Part shown: piece after piece, positions 11,976-24,038 of the stretch
Numbering within the stretch: the first letter of the stretch is position 1
How the letters are laid out: each line of letters begins with the position of its first letter
Source: Cymodocea nodosa
Taxonomy: Eukaryota; Streptophyta; Magnoliopsida; Alismatales; Cymodoceaceae
Assembly: GCA_036874045.1 (NCBI GenBank)
Contig: CM072336.1
Location: 7,902,501 to 7,966,500 of the forward strand
Reading direction: 5' to 3'
Length of the DNA: 64,000 nucleotides
Position numbers and translations under genes: made by a program
The notes under the pieces: generated by a model
What the model saw: the letters and a program-made list of their open reading frames with translations, nothing else
Databases searched by the model: none
Told to the model about the DNA's origin: nothing

Positions 11976-12454
11976 ATATTTTTCTGTTTTTTCTTTTTTC
12001 TTTTCTTTTTCTTTTCTCTTTCTCTCCTTCTCCTCTACCTTTTTTCTCTTGTCTTCTCACATGTGCAAGTCACTCCCTCCCTCCTTTCTTCCTCTTCAAC
12101 CATTCCACCCACTTGAAAACCTTAATAAGTTCTAATGGTCTGTAGAGAAATCAAGACTTCAACAATTAACAACAGAAGCAATGGCGTAACACTTCAGAAG
12201 AGAATCTTTTGTTGAATTGATTGATCCTTTACACGAATCAACCAATTTGACCTTCCTTCATTCAAAAAGTTCTCTAACAATCTAGCCATCTGATGATGAT
12301 CCTAAAGGACAGATCAATCAATCCCTTTTGAAACCAAAAATACAACCCATATCAATATCATTCATCTAAAAAACCAAACCAAATCAACAAAATATCAGCC
12401 ATCTAAACTGATTTTTTAATCATTGATCTAAATATGTCTTAGGAATAGAGTTTG

Positions 12455-13450
12455 CATATAGCAAATAAGGATTGGTGTTCACATAAAGAAAATATGCTCT
12501 TAATCTATTACAAGTTGATCTTCTAGGGTGTAAGCTAGAAAGCACTCCTATTGAACAAAATCCACAATTCTAAGATGACACTTCTTAATTATTGGTGTTC
12601 ACATAAAGAGAAATTGGCACAAGCCCTTAATTGGGAAATCCATTTACCTAATGATGACTCACCTAAATATTTCATGCATTATTAATTTTTTCAACAAATT
12701 TATGCATAAACCTAAACAAGTTCATCACTAGAATACCCTTCTTGTACTAGCCTATATCAAGAGCACACCTAGCAAAGGATTAATTTACATTGACCATGGG
12801 TGCCTACAAGTTGAGTCATATTTTGATTCTAGCTATGCTAGTGACATAGGGTGATAGGAAATCTACTTCTAAATATTGCACCTATGTTGGAAAGAATTTA
12901 ATAACATGGAGAAGTAAAAAACAAATATTATCTCTCACTCAAGTGTTGAACCAGAATATCATGCTATGGTGCAAGCTGGATGTGAAATAAAGTGTTACAA
13001 TCACTATTGACAAAGTTAGAATTTCAAGTTGATCTCTTAGTGAAGATGCATCACAAGCAACCCTACATTTCATGAGTGAACCAAGTATGTTGAAGTTGTT
13101 TGTTATTATATTAGGGATTTAGTCTTGAAGGGATATGTTAGAATGCCTTGCACCCAATTATTAAGGCAACTAGCAGATATTTTCATTAAGGGTTTTTTTA
13201 CTAGTGTTTTTAAAAAAATTTGTAGCAAACTGAACATGATAGATATATTCACACTAACTTGAGGGGGGTGTTAGAATTATCATTATATTTATGTCATTAG
13301 TATTATTTAGGCTATTAGTTCATTAGTTGGATCCAATTAAAACCCTAACTATTTATATGTAACAATCACTTCTAATGAATAAGAATTTTTTATTTTCTTC
13401 TTCTTACAACAATATCAACATGATACGATTACAGCAGACAATCACATATA
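12455..13450 (+). mobile_element. Ty1/copia RNase H end and 3' terminal region, 3' part of the split element
   Basis: Continues the copia pol begun at 9,740. RKYALNLLQVDLLGC is followed by KLESTPIEQNPQF (12,485-12,570), then KFMHKPKQVHH (about 12,695-12,730), SKGLIYIDHGCLQVESYFDS (12,770-12,830), DRKSTSKYCTYVGKNLITWR (12,853-12,915), LADIFIKGF (about 13,165-13,195) and CSKLNMIDIFTLT (13,222-13,260). The GAGGGGGGTGTTAGAATTAT phrase at 13,262 is a typical copia polypurine tract followed by an LTR beginning TGTTAGAA. That LTR runs to roughly 13,450. Stops and frameshifts inactivate it. Confidence 0.85.
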
Positions 13451-14276
13451 TTAGGATATCATAGGTACATGTCCATATTGATAACAACAACTCATACTAA
13501 TAATTTCAAATGTAAGTCAGACAAGCAATCCAATAGCATACTTACTTTAAAGATGTGATCACAGATATGGATACGTACTGCCAGACACTTCGAAAGAGAT
13601 TGATAAGTGCATTCACAATCTTTCAAAAGAATGAGTGCATTCGCAAACAATAAATTGCCCATGACATAATCAAATACATTGGGATAACAAGCAAATATTC
13701 AAAGAATATACCTCCTCCATTCTTCAACTTGGTTGGCCTGAAGGCTCTTGCAAAATCGAACCATGTTTTATATGTAAGATAGCTGTACAAAAGAAATAAA
13801 TAGTAATTGTGAGAATACAAGGGATAAGTGAAAATGAAATTATTATTCATAAACAAACATAAGGACTTTATATATAGAGACTATGCAAGGAAGACAAATA
13901 CAACCCTACCAATGTGGGACTAAACCCACACACACCTAAAACTCTAGTACATTATTTTCTCCAACACTAATCAAAAGCTATATGTGGATCAGTATTGTTG
14001 CTCCTACAACTAGACTAGAAATCAAACACAACTCTCAATCACCAGCCAACAAAGGTGTAGCAATCCTTCCTACATTGCCAAGACTTGTAAAAATAGTTAA
14101 TTCTTCCAACATAAGAGATCAAGCAAAGAAAAATAAAAAAAAACCTCTAAGTATGCTTCTGCTTCAGAACATGTCCACTTGGTAGACCCTTGCCAGAATC
14201 AATGATAAAGTCCAAGTAGGATCTCCCTGAGGACCTCCGATCTATGATTGAGTTCTCATGTTGATTACTTGAAATT
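13451..14276. other. Intergenic or element-derived stretch, no gene seen
   Basis: Contains the third copy of the 11.5-kb repeat phrase near 13,805-13,862 and scattered AT-rich DNA. The short frames have no recognisable domain. Confidence 0.45.
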
Positions 14277-15295
14277 GAGCTTAGGGAGCTCAATCCAAGC
14301 CCCATTGGATAGAACAAGGTGGAAGAAGGTGGGGATGGGACGCTAGAGTTCAAACAAATCCATCTTGCCTGCTTATCCTTTATTTCCAAGTATTATAAAG
14401 GAATGCTTACCACATAACTAGGGTTATTTCCCAGAGGGCAAATGCTAACATGGACACAAGTTTGCCACTCCTCTATGCATGCCTTCCTCCTGACCAGCAA
14501 TAAACACAGTTGGAAGACAGGCACGAATGGACTAATCTATTTACACAAATCCTGCCTCCTCATAATCTGATACACCCAAAAACCAACCTGCAACAACAAC
14601 CTAACGACTGAAACAGCCACAGCTATTACATTGTATCAAAAGCCCTACCAGTAAGACCCAACCTTGTCCTCAAGATTCAAATGAGGACATCAATGAATAA
14701 GGTCAAGAGTAATCTTCCCAGGAAGCATCTTCAACAGGACAATCTTTCTATTGAATTGATAGCTGTGTGATGACCCACTTAATCTGTGTCAGCCCAAAAG
14801 CATTGCCAGCTGCAGGTCCTTGGTGGCTAACTGATCTACAAGAAGATGACCCCCTTCCTCAACATGACTTCCATAATGCTTCTTCAGTTGCCTCACATGG
14901 AAAACTGGATGAACCTTGGAACCTTTGGGCAAGCAAAGGACATTACCCACACACTATAGAATGTGAAAGGGCTCATAAAATCAAGGGGAAAACTTATGAA
15001 AGGCACGAAAAACTACTGCACCATGTCTATAGGGTTGAAGTTTGAAAGAAAAAACAAGAGCACACACTTCATATGTTTTTTCCAAACAATGCATATCTAC
15101 CAGTTGCTTCATATGTTATTGATCCAGCAGCTTAAGGAGCTCAATTCAGGCTCCTGACTGGGGCCATTCCCTGGAGAGGGAATGTTGAAGTGGGCGCAAG
15201 CTCCCCACTCAGCTCATGCCTTCTTCCCAACCAAAATGAGAAAACAAAGGCATGAACAGACGTATTCATTTACAAGTATTCACAGAGATACCTCT
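14277..15295 (-). mobile_element. Deleted Ty3/gypsy element: integrase C-terminus between two repeat fragments
   Basis: On the minus strand the end of a gypsy integrase reads LSPRFYGPFHIL near 14,960-15,000 and then PKGSKVHPVFHVRQLKKHYG at about 14,872-14,933. This matches the LP(K/E)GSxxHPVFHVSxLK signature. Flanking it, 14,277-14,545 and 15,128-15,290 resemble each other in the same orientation. Both have GGAGCTCAAT, then a GAGGGaAATG...GCaAG phrase, then CATGCCTTCyTCC, and end in an ATTTACA box. The layout suits two LTRs with nearly all of gag-pol deleted between them. Divergence is high, so the element is old. Confidence 0.7.
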
Positions 15296-15880
15296 AGGAA
15301 AATTTCCCGGAGACGCCTTGTACTTTTGAATTATTTTTAAAAAATAAAATCTAATTATACAATTAACTAATATATAATATAATCTACTATATATTAAAGT
15401 TTCAACATAAACTAAGTTATATCCATTAACATCTTTTATAACCAATGGTTGAAGTTTAACAAAAATTGGTCAATTTTAAGACATTCAAATCAAGAATCGA
15501 TCCTTATTCAGTTTAAGTAAAAGTTTTTCTATGTACTTACAATCATCTATTCTTAAAATACATATGATTACTTCTACCTTTCCATATATTTACAGAAGGA
15601 TATAAAGACACCTCTAGCAAAGTTTCCTAGAAAGAATGACTTCTTTACAAAGATACTTGGGTATAATAATTTGACACGCTAATCGAAAACAACCTAATGA
15701 CCATACGGTCGGTGATATTATAGTGTAAAAGCACCTCCCTGCATAAGCGCCACCAACAACAGCCTGGTAAGTCGACAATGCTCACCAAGAGAATACCTTT
15801 TCTCGAATTAGATTCTAGAAAGTAACCCCCTCCCTACCCACCCACCCTTTTTCTTGCCGCCTAAGAACACGCCCAATGTT
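15296..15880. other. AT-rich intergenic, no gene seen
   Basis: Mostly AT-rich, becoming mixed after about 15,690. No domain or repeat recognised. Confidence 0.45.
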
Positions 15881-16290
15881 AATGCAACCAGAAATCACCA
15901 ACATGACCGATTTTCCGTATGCTTGCGGGGAAGAAAGATTATAAGAGGTAAAACAACAGCATTACCACACGAATGACACGGAAATGGGCAGTGAACGGCT
16001 ACGTTGCTCGTTGGGAAAACAGAAAAAAACACGGTTGTGCGTGAATAGCTCTGGACCTGCTGAAGCTGGCGTAGAACGAACAGGAACAGAACCACGGCGA
16101 ATGAGATGAGAAGAACAGAAAGAAACGAAGCAGAGAGACGACGACAACGACTTGACGGAAGGAGAGAAGATAAAGGAACCACGAGCTGGTCGAGCCACCC
16201 GACGTTATAGGAGAGTACAAGGTCGGAAATGGGAGAGATGGGGTCCGAGGTGTTTTGGAAAAACTGTCAGGAAGCCGTTTCCACCGCAGT
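15881..16290. other. GC- and CpG-rich island with open frames in all minus frames
   Basis: A 400-bp block clearly richer in G, C and CpG than its surroundings. The minus strand is open in three frames. The one beginning at 16,182 (95 codons) has a hydrophobic segment near residues 20-41, like a type II membrane anchor. The frame beginning at 16,198 is Ser/Arg-rich, like a plastid transit peptide. No downstream exon with known homology was found. It could be a captured gene fragment, a promoter with a first exon, or chance. I assign no function. Confidence 0.35.
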
Positions 16291-19200
16291 GGAATCAGAA
16301 CGAGAAATAAATTATTATTTTATGTTTGCTTGTCTACCCTCCCAAATGTTTTATTTGATTTCAACCCTTCCTTTTGTTCTAATGATGTTATTATTTCTGG
16401 CCGTTTTACCAACCACTAATCAATAATTACGTAAAAAATCAATACGAAGGACATTGATAAAATCGTCAAATACTTAAAATGGCTAAAAATAATTTGATAC
16501 CAAATGTGACAGCTGAGAAAAATTTACTGATTTATAAAAATGATTCGATACTAATTAAGGGTACTTGCGACAGAAAATGAATTTACTGATTCAATTATTT
16601 GATAATTTAGTTGAAAATGAATTTAACAAAAATAAAATTCCAACAGTAAATAGAAAGTAACAAAAATTAATAAAACTTAAAATGTATACACGTTCAAGAA
16701 AATTGGCATAATTTAAAATTTATATGTTTACCAAAGTCAAGAAAAGAAAATAATTCAACATTAATGTTAACTTGTATATTATCATGATGAACTTCAACTT
16801 TAACATTATTAATTAAATTTTAACCCACCCATTAATCTAATTAATTAACTTAAATATCATAATATTAATGTCATTAACTTTATAATAAAATTTCAATTAT
16901 CATAAATTTTTTTAAAAAATAATTACACATAATTCAGATATAACTTTTGACTCCTGACCTAAAGATGTGAGGTTTTTACAATGGTTTACTGCTCAACAAT
17001 TTCAAAGCAATACGGTAACTTTGAGGCATTTGTGGTGGTTTTGATTGATGGTATCCTTAAGAAGATACAGGTTGATATCAAGATTACATAAATAAAAGAA
17101 AAAGTTTATGAAAAAGGGATAGACAAAATCAGAATTCGTGAGGGGGGGAAAAGAGAATTCAAATTCTATCTATCTAGTATTTATACGGATAATTCATCAA
17201 AAATTAAATTCTTTTCAATCATACGTGCATAAATACCTTTATTGAAAAAAAAATTCAATCAATTCTACAAGCACAAACGCTTCTTTATGATCACTAAATA
17301 TTGCTGCAATCTAATGGATTATTTTTTTTCGAATGATGAATATATTTTTCCTATTTTACAGCTAAAAATATGCAGATTAATTGGTGCTTTTATATTTTTA
17401 ATAAAAAAATAAAATTATAAGCATTTTTTGTTGTAAATGTTTACCTTACATTTTAGATTAAATCAACGCAAAATCTGTCAACAGTGAAAATTATATCTTA
17501 TTTCATAAATGTTTGTCTTATATTTAATCTTCATCATTCGTAGAATCTAAATTAATATATCTAAATTATAAAATAAATACCTGTAAATACTTAATAATCG
17601 TTACAACTTTTAAAATAATCGAAAGAACGTGGATGAAAACGGTAAAATTATCGTTTTTTTTTTTTAAATATTTCCCTTTCGTAAAGTTAATTAATATTAA
17701 CAACCAAGATCACACGTGAATGATCGTGATCCACACCACCGTGACCCGTCGCATCATCCTACGTGTCCTTCGAAAAGAACGTGAACCTTCGCCGTTCTTC
17801 CGGCGCTCATCCCTTGCTGACGTGCCATGCCCCGCTTGCGTTGGAACCACGTGTCTGTCTGGACATAAAAAAGAGAACCAAAGAATGTACGAAATCTTTT
17901 TGTTTTTGTAACGAGGATGAATGAAAACTTAGAAAAAGAAAAGGGCAAGGGAAGTCGTGCAACTTTCGCTTTACTTGAAGCACACAAGCGTCCACCCTCC
18001 GCCCATGAGATCCTGATCAGTTTACACGATTTGGACCGCTCAATTATTTATAAAATGCGACGAGGACTTTGCCGAACATGAGGATGTATAGATATTCTTC
18101 TCCGAATGTTGCCTTTTATTTCATTAATCACGAGGATCATTTATTTTGATGTCGTTTTCGTAGTATATATATTTTTTGATGTTATTGTATCATCGGCACT
18201 CCCAGCACGCACGTTAACGGAGAGTCATCTCTACGACGTCGACATATCTTTTTCAATATAATTATTTGGCATTACTGTTTATCGTCACCATTTGATACAT
18301 GCAGTCATATATGATATTCTCCACTTATATACTCGAAGAATTTAATTTATTTAATTTTCATGCAATTTTCAACACACACATACTATATATATATATATAT
18401 ATTTACTATCTAAACAATCTACATTTCTAATATCTATATGTTCATTCACATAATCTCAACCTCAGTCATTTTGATTTCTAATTTTCGATTAATTCTTGTA
18501 CATTAAATGTCAAGTCTTTATTCGAATATCTACATTTTTTTTAGTAATTTTTACTCTTGTATATTCATTATATTTGACTATTATCTCATTCTATGCTTCC
18601 ATTCAAATTTTCCCATCATGGGTTCTTGCATTGACTTCATTAACAACTTTAACCAAAATATTTAAGATTTTTTTGTCTTACTTTGCACTCCAAGTATAAT
18701 AACTTCTTTCTAAACTAGTCATTATCTTAAAACACCTATACAAATATCAAAAGACTACGTACACGAATGCAAGGTATGCTTAACAACTCATATGCATCTA
18801 CATTGTATTTAACAAGTAATATTGTTTAGCAACTCATATACAATTCAATATTATAACAAAAAATTTGAAAATAGCATACAAGCAAACATGTATAAAAACA
18901 ATAATACATTTATGTTGCAACAAAAGAAAAAACATATGCAATAGGAGGAATTTTTACTAAAATTTTCAACTAAAAAAGGGTAATCTTCTATACATTTTCA
19001 TTTTTTGCATCTTCATCAACAAAAACATAGGATTTATAAGATTAAACAAACAGCCAACCAGCAATCTAGATAGTTCTAGTCAAGTACATGTGCACTGCTA
19101 CAGCAAGCCAAGATCATGACTATGTTTTTGTAGAACAAGAATAAGACCTAACACTAAGTATCTGCTTTGAATATCACTAACAAACAAAAGCAAAAAGAAA

Positions 19201-19390
19201 AGAAAAAAGGATGTTGTGCCAACGAACTAAAATCTACAGATATTTTATCTTGGCAGCCATCAAATTCCATAGTCAGCTTGCGAACACAATCTCTCACTCA
19301 AAGTAATAAAAATATAAGCCACTTGGCAATGCAACTAAAAAGATGATTCGGGTAAAGATCATGTTCTTGTAAGATCAATTGATCATGTAA
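16291..19390. other. Long AT-rich intergenic with one GC-richer block
   Basis: No gene is recognised. 17,700-18,060 is GC-richer and holds several ACGT-core motifs: CACGTG at 17,713, ACGTG near 17,760 and 17,778, and CCACGTGTC near 17,848. A TATTTATAAAA phrase lies near 18,046. These look like plant promoter motifs, but no coding exon follows. A (TA)n run lies at 18,383-18,402. Confidence 0.4.
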
Positions 19391-19401
19391 CAACAACAAC
19401 A

Positions 19402-19910
19402 TTAATTGAAAAAATAGAGGCTCTTACTAAGGGCGTGTGCGGTGTGGAAATGACGGAGTGCGAGGGCGTGTGGGTGTGGTGTGGAAATGATGAAGTAGGC
19501 GAGGTTGGGCAAGGGTGGCGAGGGCATGTGCAACAAGCGAAGGTGAGGGCGAGTGAGGGCGATCGAGAGTGGTTGTGTATAGTAGGCGAAGGCAAGGGCG
19601 AGTAAGAGTGGTTGTGTGTAGCAGGCTAAGGCAAAAGTGAGCGAGGGCGGTCGAGAGTAGCCGTGTGCAGTGGGTGAAGGCAAGGGTGAGCAAGGGCGAC
19701 CGTGTGCACTAGGCGAAGGTGAGGGCGAGCGAGGGCAGCCATGTGTAGCATGCGAAGGTGAGGGTGGTCGAGAGCAATCGTGTGTAGTGGGCGAGGGTGA
19801 GGGCAATCGAGGGCAGGCGAGAGTGGAAATGGCAGAGTGTGGGCAAGAGTGGAAATGGCAGAGCATGGGCGAGTGTGGTGCGAAAATGATGGAGCGCATG
19901 CAGGCAAGTG
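19402..19910. repeat. GC-rich minisatellite, 39-bp period
   Basis: Units of the form GTGTGTAGTGGGCGAAGGTG plus GAGGGCGAGCGAGGGC-type sequence repeat. The GTGTG boxes start at about 19,573, 19,612, 19,661, 19,700, 19,739 and 19,778, so the spacing is 39 bp except for one of 49. Toward 19,830-19,890 the unit changes to a shorter GTGGAAATGGCAGAG repeat. Because 39 is a multiple of three, the array leaves long open frames on both strands. Their Ser-Pro-His-rich or Gly-Glu-rich products have no known domain and are by-products of the repeat. Confidence 0.85.
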
Positions 19911-19939
19911 CAGTGCGATGCGGGTGGGGGAAATTCTAG

Positions 19940-22246
19940 AGCTTTCTCACCTTAGAGGTGAGAAATTTTTTTCTCCTTCTTCAAAGAGTTGGAAACCTAT
20001 GGAATGTAATTTCCCAAGTTTTCTACATGCCACTAACACAAGAAGAAGAAAAAAAATTCCTTACATTTTTTTTTTCCCCTACTTTCTCTTACTTTCTCAC
20101 CCACACTAACCCCTCATTAAGGTGTTAATTAAATTGTATGTGTACTATCAAGAGTTGAGTTGCTAGGTTTTTCACTTACAACATGTATGATCGATTAACG
20201 TGTACATTATATGCTACATAATTAGGAGTAGTATAATCTTCTTCATAAATAGAAATTTAAATAAATAACTTATTTACTTACCAAACCACGAAGTCAGGTA
20301 ACATTACTTCTGAGTGCATTTCCAAATTTTTTAGCTCATTCATATGATCGAAATAATGGTATGTTATTGTCCACTTCACGCAATTCTATACTTATTAAAG
20401 AACATTCTTAAAGTTTTTTCTATTACTTAACAAGAATCTTTTAACCATTGTTATTGTTCCATTAGAAATTTTACAAGGACAACACTACATCTATAACATC
20501 GTACAATAAATATATTAGCAATGTACACTTTTTTCAACTAAAAAGGATACTACTTATTAGTTATTAACTATTTACCTGTTGTAGACATTCATGTGTTGAA
20601 GATGATGTAATAATATACTAGATACGAATCGTCAAAGTAATATCATATAATTAAAGACAATTAATTATAAGAAAAATAGATATTTGTAATAATAAAGAAA
20701 ACTAATTGTACTTTCGTAAATACATACATAGTTATAGAACTATATCAATGTACATAATTAGCAATACATACATTCCTGTATTGCTAATGGCATATTAATA
20801 TAATTTATTTACATCGTATATTATTATCTAATAATAAATAATATTTTTACTTATAAGTAATATTAATGGAAATAATTAACATCTAATATTATTAAATTTA
20901 TTAGTAATAATAAATAATATCAATAATATTAGATATTACTATTTGATAATAATATCAATAGCTTCTAAGAAGTATAATATCAGTTCTTATAAATTTAATA
21001 TTATTATCATAAAAATACTTAATAAATATTAAAATTTTCTATTCTTTCATTAATGTTAATTATTGGTAATTAATAATTACTTCAAATTATATTATAATAT
21101 TATTATTTGTATTATTTATATGAATTACTACTTATAATATATACTTAAACTTAGAATTATTATTAAGATCGATATTTTTTCATTAATATTGATCAATTAT
21201 AATAATTATTGAAAACATTAATATTGATGATTCCTGTTATAATTATGATATTATCGATATTGATAATTTTTTTATACTAATGACTACAAGTATTAATGTA
21301 CTTTTCAATAACTGCTAATTATATTATTTATATGATTAATGGTATTTGATATTATATTTAGTTTAATTAATAATTATACCTATTATTAACAGTATAATTA
21401 AGTAGTTATTATTATTAATGATGATGATTTAAACAAGTAATTTTAAATGCTATTGAAAAATACATGTAGATTTTACGTTAGAACGCTATAAAATGATAAT
21501 AATTTTGTTAAATAAAATTATTTTTTAATAACATGCGCGTAAATTGTATAACATGTAACTTGAAAGGGGAGAAGAGCAAGATAAAAGACAGGTAAATTGA
21601 AGAATGCCACGTATTAAATTATCCAAGTTAAATAAGAAAATATACCATTTCCCATGGAATTGTAGTTTAACGGTAGGGGCATTTTGTAAGTACTTCAAAG
21701 TAATTGTGCGATAACAAAAGAACTTATTTAAATAGATTTTTCACCAAGGACAGAGAGGCAAATAACCCATTCGCTAAGTAGACACGTGTCGATTTGACGA
21801 GTCCACTGGCGGCTGGGCCGGCTGGCAGGCGGAGAGAAGTTTCATTTTCTTCGTGACGGTGGACGGGTAGTTTGAACTTATAAAAATTACATAAACCATC
21901 TAATGAAATTATTATAAATGATTAATAAACGAAAGATTTTGACTACAAAAGATATAAATATCGAAAAAATTTAGAAATACCTTTATTACTGTTATTAAAT
22001 ATTGTCAGGAGCGACCCCAACGTAAACGACAAAGAATGACAGGTTGGATGAAGGGATTCTCTGAGAAAGCATGAAGATGACTGCCGGATACGACGATGTC
22101 GGCTCCCTTTGTCGTCTTTTTGGTTGCGCGATGCTAAGAATTGAAATCCCTTGGAATTACGCGAAGGAAGCTGTGCCATCTTTATGCTTTCTTTATCCAT
22201 CCACCCAAAAACTGGATAGATTTCTTGGCGCGGGAATCTTCTTATC
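19940..22246. other. Extremely AT-rich intergenic, then a mixed region
   Basis: About 20,640-21,540 is an ATTATTAATAATA-type low-complexity stretch. 21,770-21,890 is GC-richer, with a CACGTGTC motif (21,783) and CTTATAAAAATT (about 21,879), which resembles a promoter. Short frames on both strands at 21,943-22,308 are unrecognised. Confidence 0.4.
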
Positions 22247-22386
22247 TCATTGTTATCCGCTTGGGCACCACATTTAATCATACGTTCACATGGATAAACA
22301 CTTGTCAATCATGGAGTCATTGTTATCCGCTTGGGCACCACATTTAATCATACGTTCATATGGATAAGCACTTGTCAATCATGGAG
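22247..22386. repeat. Two-copy tandem duplication, 70 bp
   Basis: 22,247-22,316 and 22,317-22,386 are adjacent copies beginning TCATTGTTATCCGCTTGGGC. They differ at about two positions (CACATGG versus CATATGG; AAACAC versus AAGCAC). The high identity shows a recent duplication. Confidence 0.93.
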
Positions 22387-22559
22387 TCAGGCACAGATGT
22401 CTTTTAAATTGTTTAAGTCTAAAAAAGGGATAGAAGATCTTACACATAGATCTTGGTTAAGAGAGAAGAAATAAGCTTTCCTTTTAAGGGAAGGATTAGT
22501 GCAGATCGGATTCTAGAGAAAAGAAAAGAAAGGAAAGTTGGAACTTTCTGTTTTATAAG

Positions 22560-23100
22560 TGTTAGTATGCAATTTATACAATTTCTGTCCATATATAAAC
22601 CACTACGGACAGCAAAAACCCTTGGTTGATTTTCGACCTTCGAAGTTCCAAAAATCCCCATTTTCCACACGAACCTGCTCGTTCGACAGCAACCTTCTTG
22701 TTTGTTCGACAGCACTCTCCTCCTCTTTGCTTGTTCGTCCAACTATGTACAGACTTCTTTCAGAACACCATCAGGACGTCGTCTGCTAGTCCTTCTGAAA
22801 ATCTCTCAGCTCGCCTTGCCGTCGCTCGACTTTTGAGTCTGCACAATGGTCACCTTGGTCATCTTGTGACTCCGCAATACTGTCACTTTGCCGTCACTCA
22901 AACTGCACATGGTCTTCTTCTAGAACACCGTCAAGACGTCTGCACAACAGTCCTTCTGAATATATCTCTCAACTCAAAATTGTCACCAAACTCCGTTGTT
23001 TGCATGGTATAGTCACCCTACTAGTCATCAACTGACTCCTCTCAACTTGCCTTATCGTCACTCGATGTCACACAGTCGTCGCCTCGCCCAAAATCATCGG
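22560..23100. repeat. Diverged repeat block, period about 160 bp
   Basis: The phrase AGAACACCrTCAGGACGTC near 22,762-22,782 recurs near 22,921-22,940 as AGAACACCGTCAAGACGTC. Each is followed by AGTCCTTCTGAA and then CTCTCA. TGCCGTCGCTCGA and TTATCGTCACTCGA are also repeated. The frames through this block (22,559-23,012) code for no known domain. It may be the terminal region of a transposon. Confidence 0.5.
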
Positions 23101-23299
23101 TTGCTATCTATGTAGAGGTAATCAGTATTTATTTGTCCATTCCTTTTTTGTGGGTTATTCCTGTTTAGATCACATACACTAATGTTGCTTGAAGCTACAT
23201 ATATTTTTGGGTAAAACCATCGTCACCATTCAATTAGGGTTTTGGGTTAATATTTCATTGTTCAAGGTTTAATAATCTGATTTTTTCACTCTTTAATGA

Positions 23300-23440
23300 T
23301 GCATCTTCTATATTTCACTGATCACGCATGTTTAATGATGCATTGTTTAATAATCCCAAGATGATGCACTGTTTAATAATCCCAAGTTGATACATTATTT
23401 AATGATGCATTGTATAATAATCCCAAGATGATACATTCTT
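23300..23440. repeat. Short tandem repeat around TGATGCATTGTTTAATAATC
   Basis: The phrase GATGCA(C/T)TGTTTAATAATCC plus CAAGATGAT repeats three to four times with a spacing of about 28-50 bp, with small changes. No coding role is apparent. Confidence 0.65.
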
Positions 23441-24038
23441 AATTTGAGTGTTTGAAGACGCAAATAGGTCTATTAATTAAATCATTTGATTGAGAATAAC
23501 GTAAGGTTTGATTCTTATTTTGATCTTATACTATGCATGTGATTAATTATTTTGATTTTTATTTAGATCTTATATTGTTACACATACAAAAGTCATCCTA
23601 CGCTCATCTTGGTGTATAGATCTGTGACTAATATTTTTCAAGGAATTTTCATAAAGCTTAACATTTATGTACAAAACTATTGTAGATATTTAATAAGTGT
23701 TTTTATCAAGTGGAAGTAGGTTACATATTTCCACTGTTGTAGATGTTTAATGACTCTCTTTTTTTAAAGTTGCATCTCAACCTATGTTTCCTCCATTTTC
23801 ATGAGTCAATTGCATTTGATTTGCATTACAAGAGAAGACCTTGGATATATCCCAACATTGACAATGTCATTGAACTTTTCTCATACTCAATTTTAACAAG
23901 TGGGCATATTGTTTTACTAATTTTTTAACTTGTTACTCTTTTATTTATTCAACTAGTATATGTTTTATTTATTTGGTTTTATGTATTGTTAATTTTTGAA
24001 TGTTGTTATTATTGTGTTTTGTAATCTACTTACGTAGA

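Noticed and set aside
19573-19815. CRISPR-like regular repeat
   Set aside because: Units are contiguous and similar throughout with no unique spacers, and this is a plant nuclear sequence.
19402-20109. Several long open frames on both strands (up to 165 codons) as genes
   Set aside because: They are produced by the 39-bp repeat, whose length is a multiple of three. The products are low-complexity and overlap in all frames.
21943-22347. Overlapping frames of 68-121 codons on both strands
   Set aside because: No domain, partly made by the 70-bp tandem duplication, and no splice partner. Too weak to call a gene.
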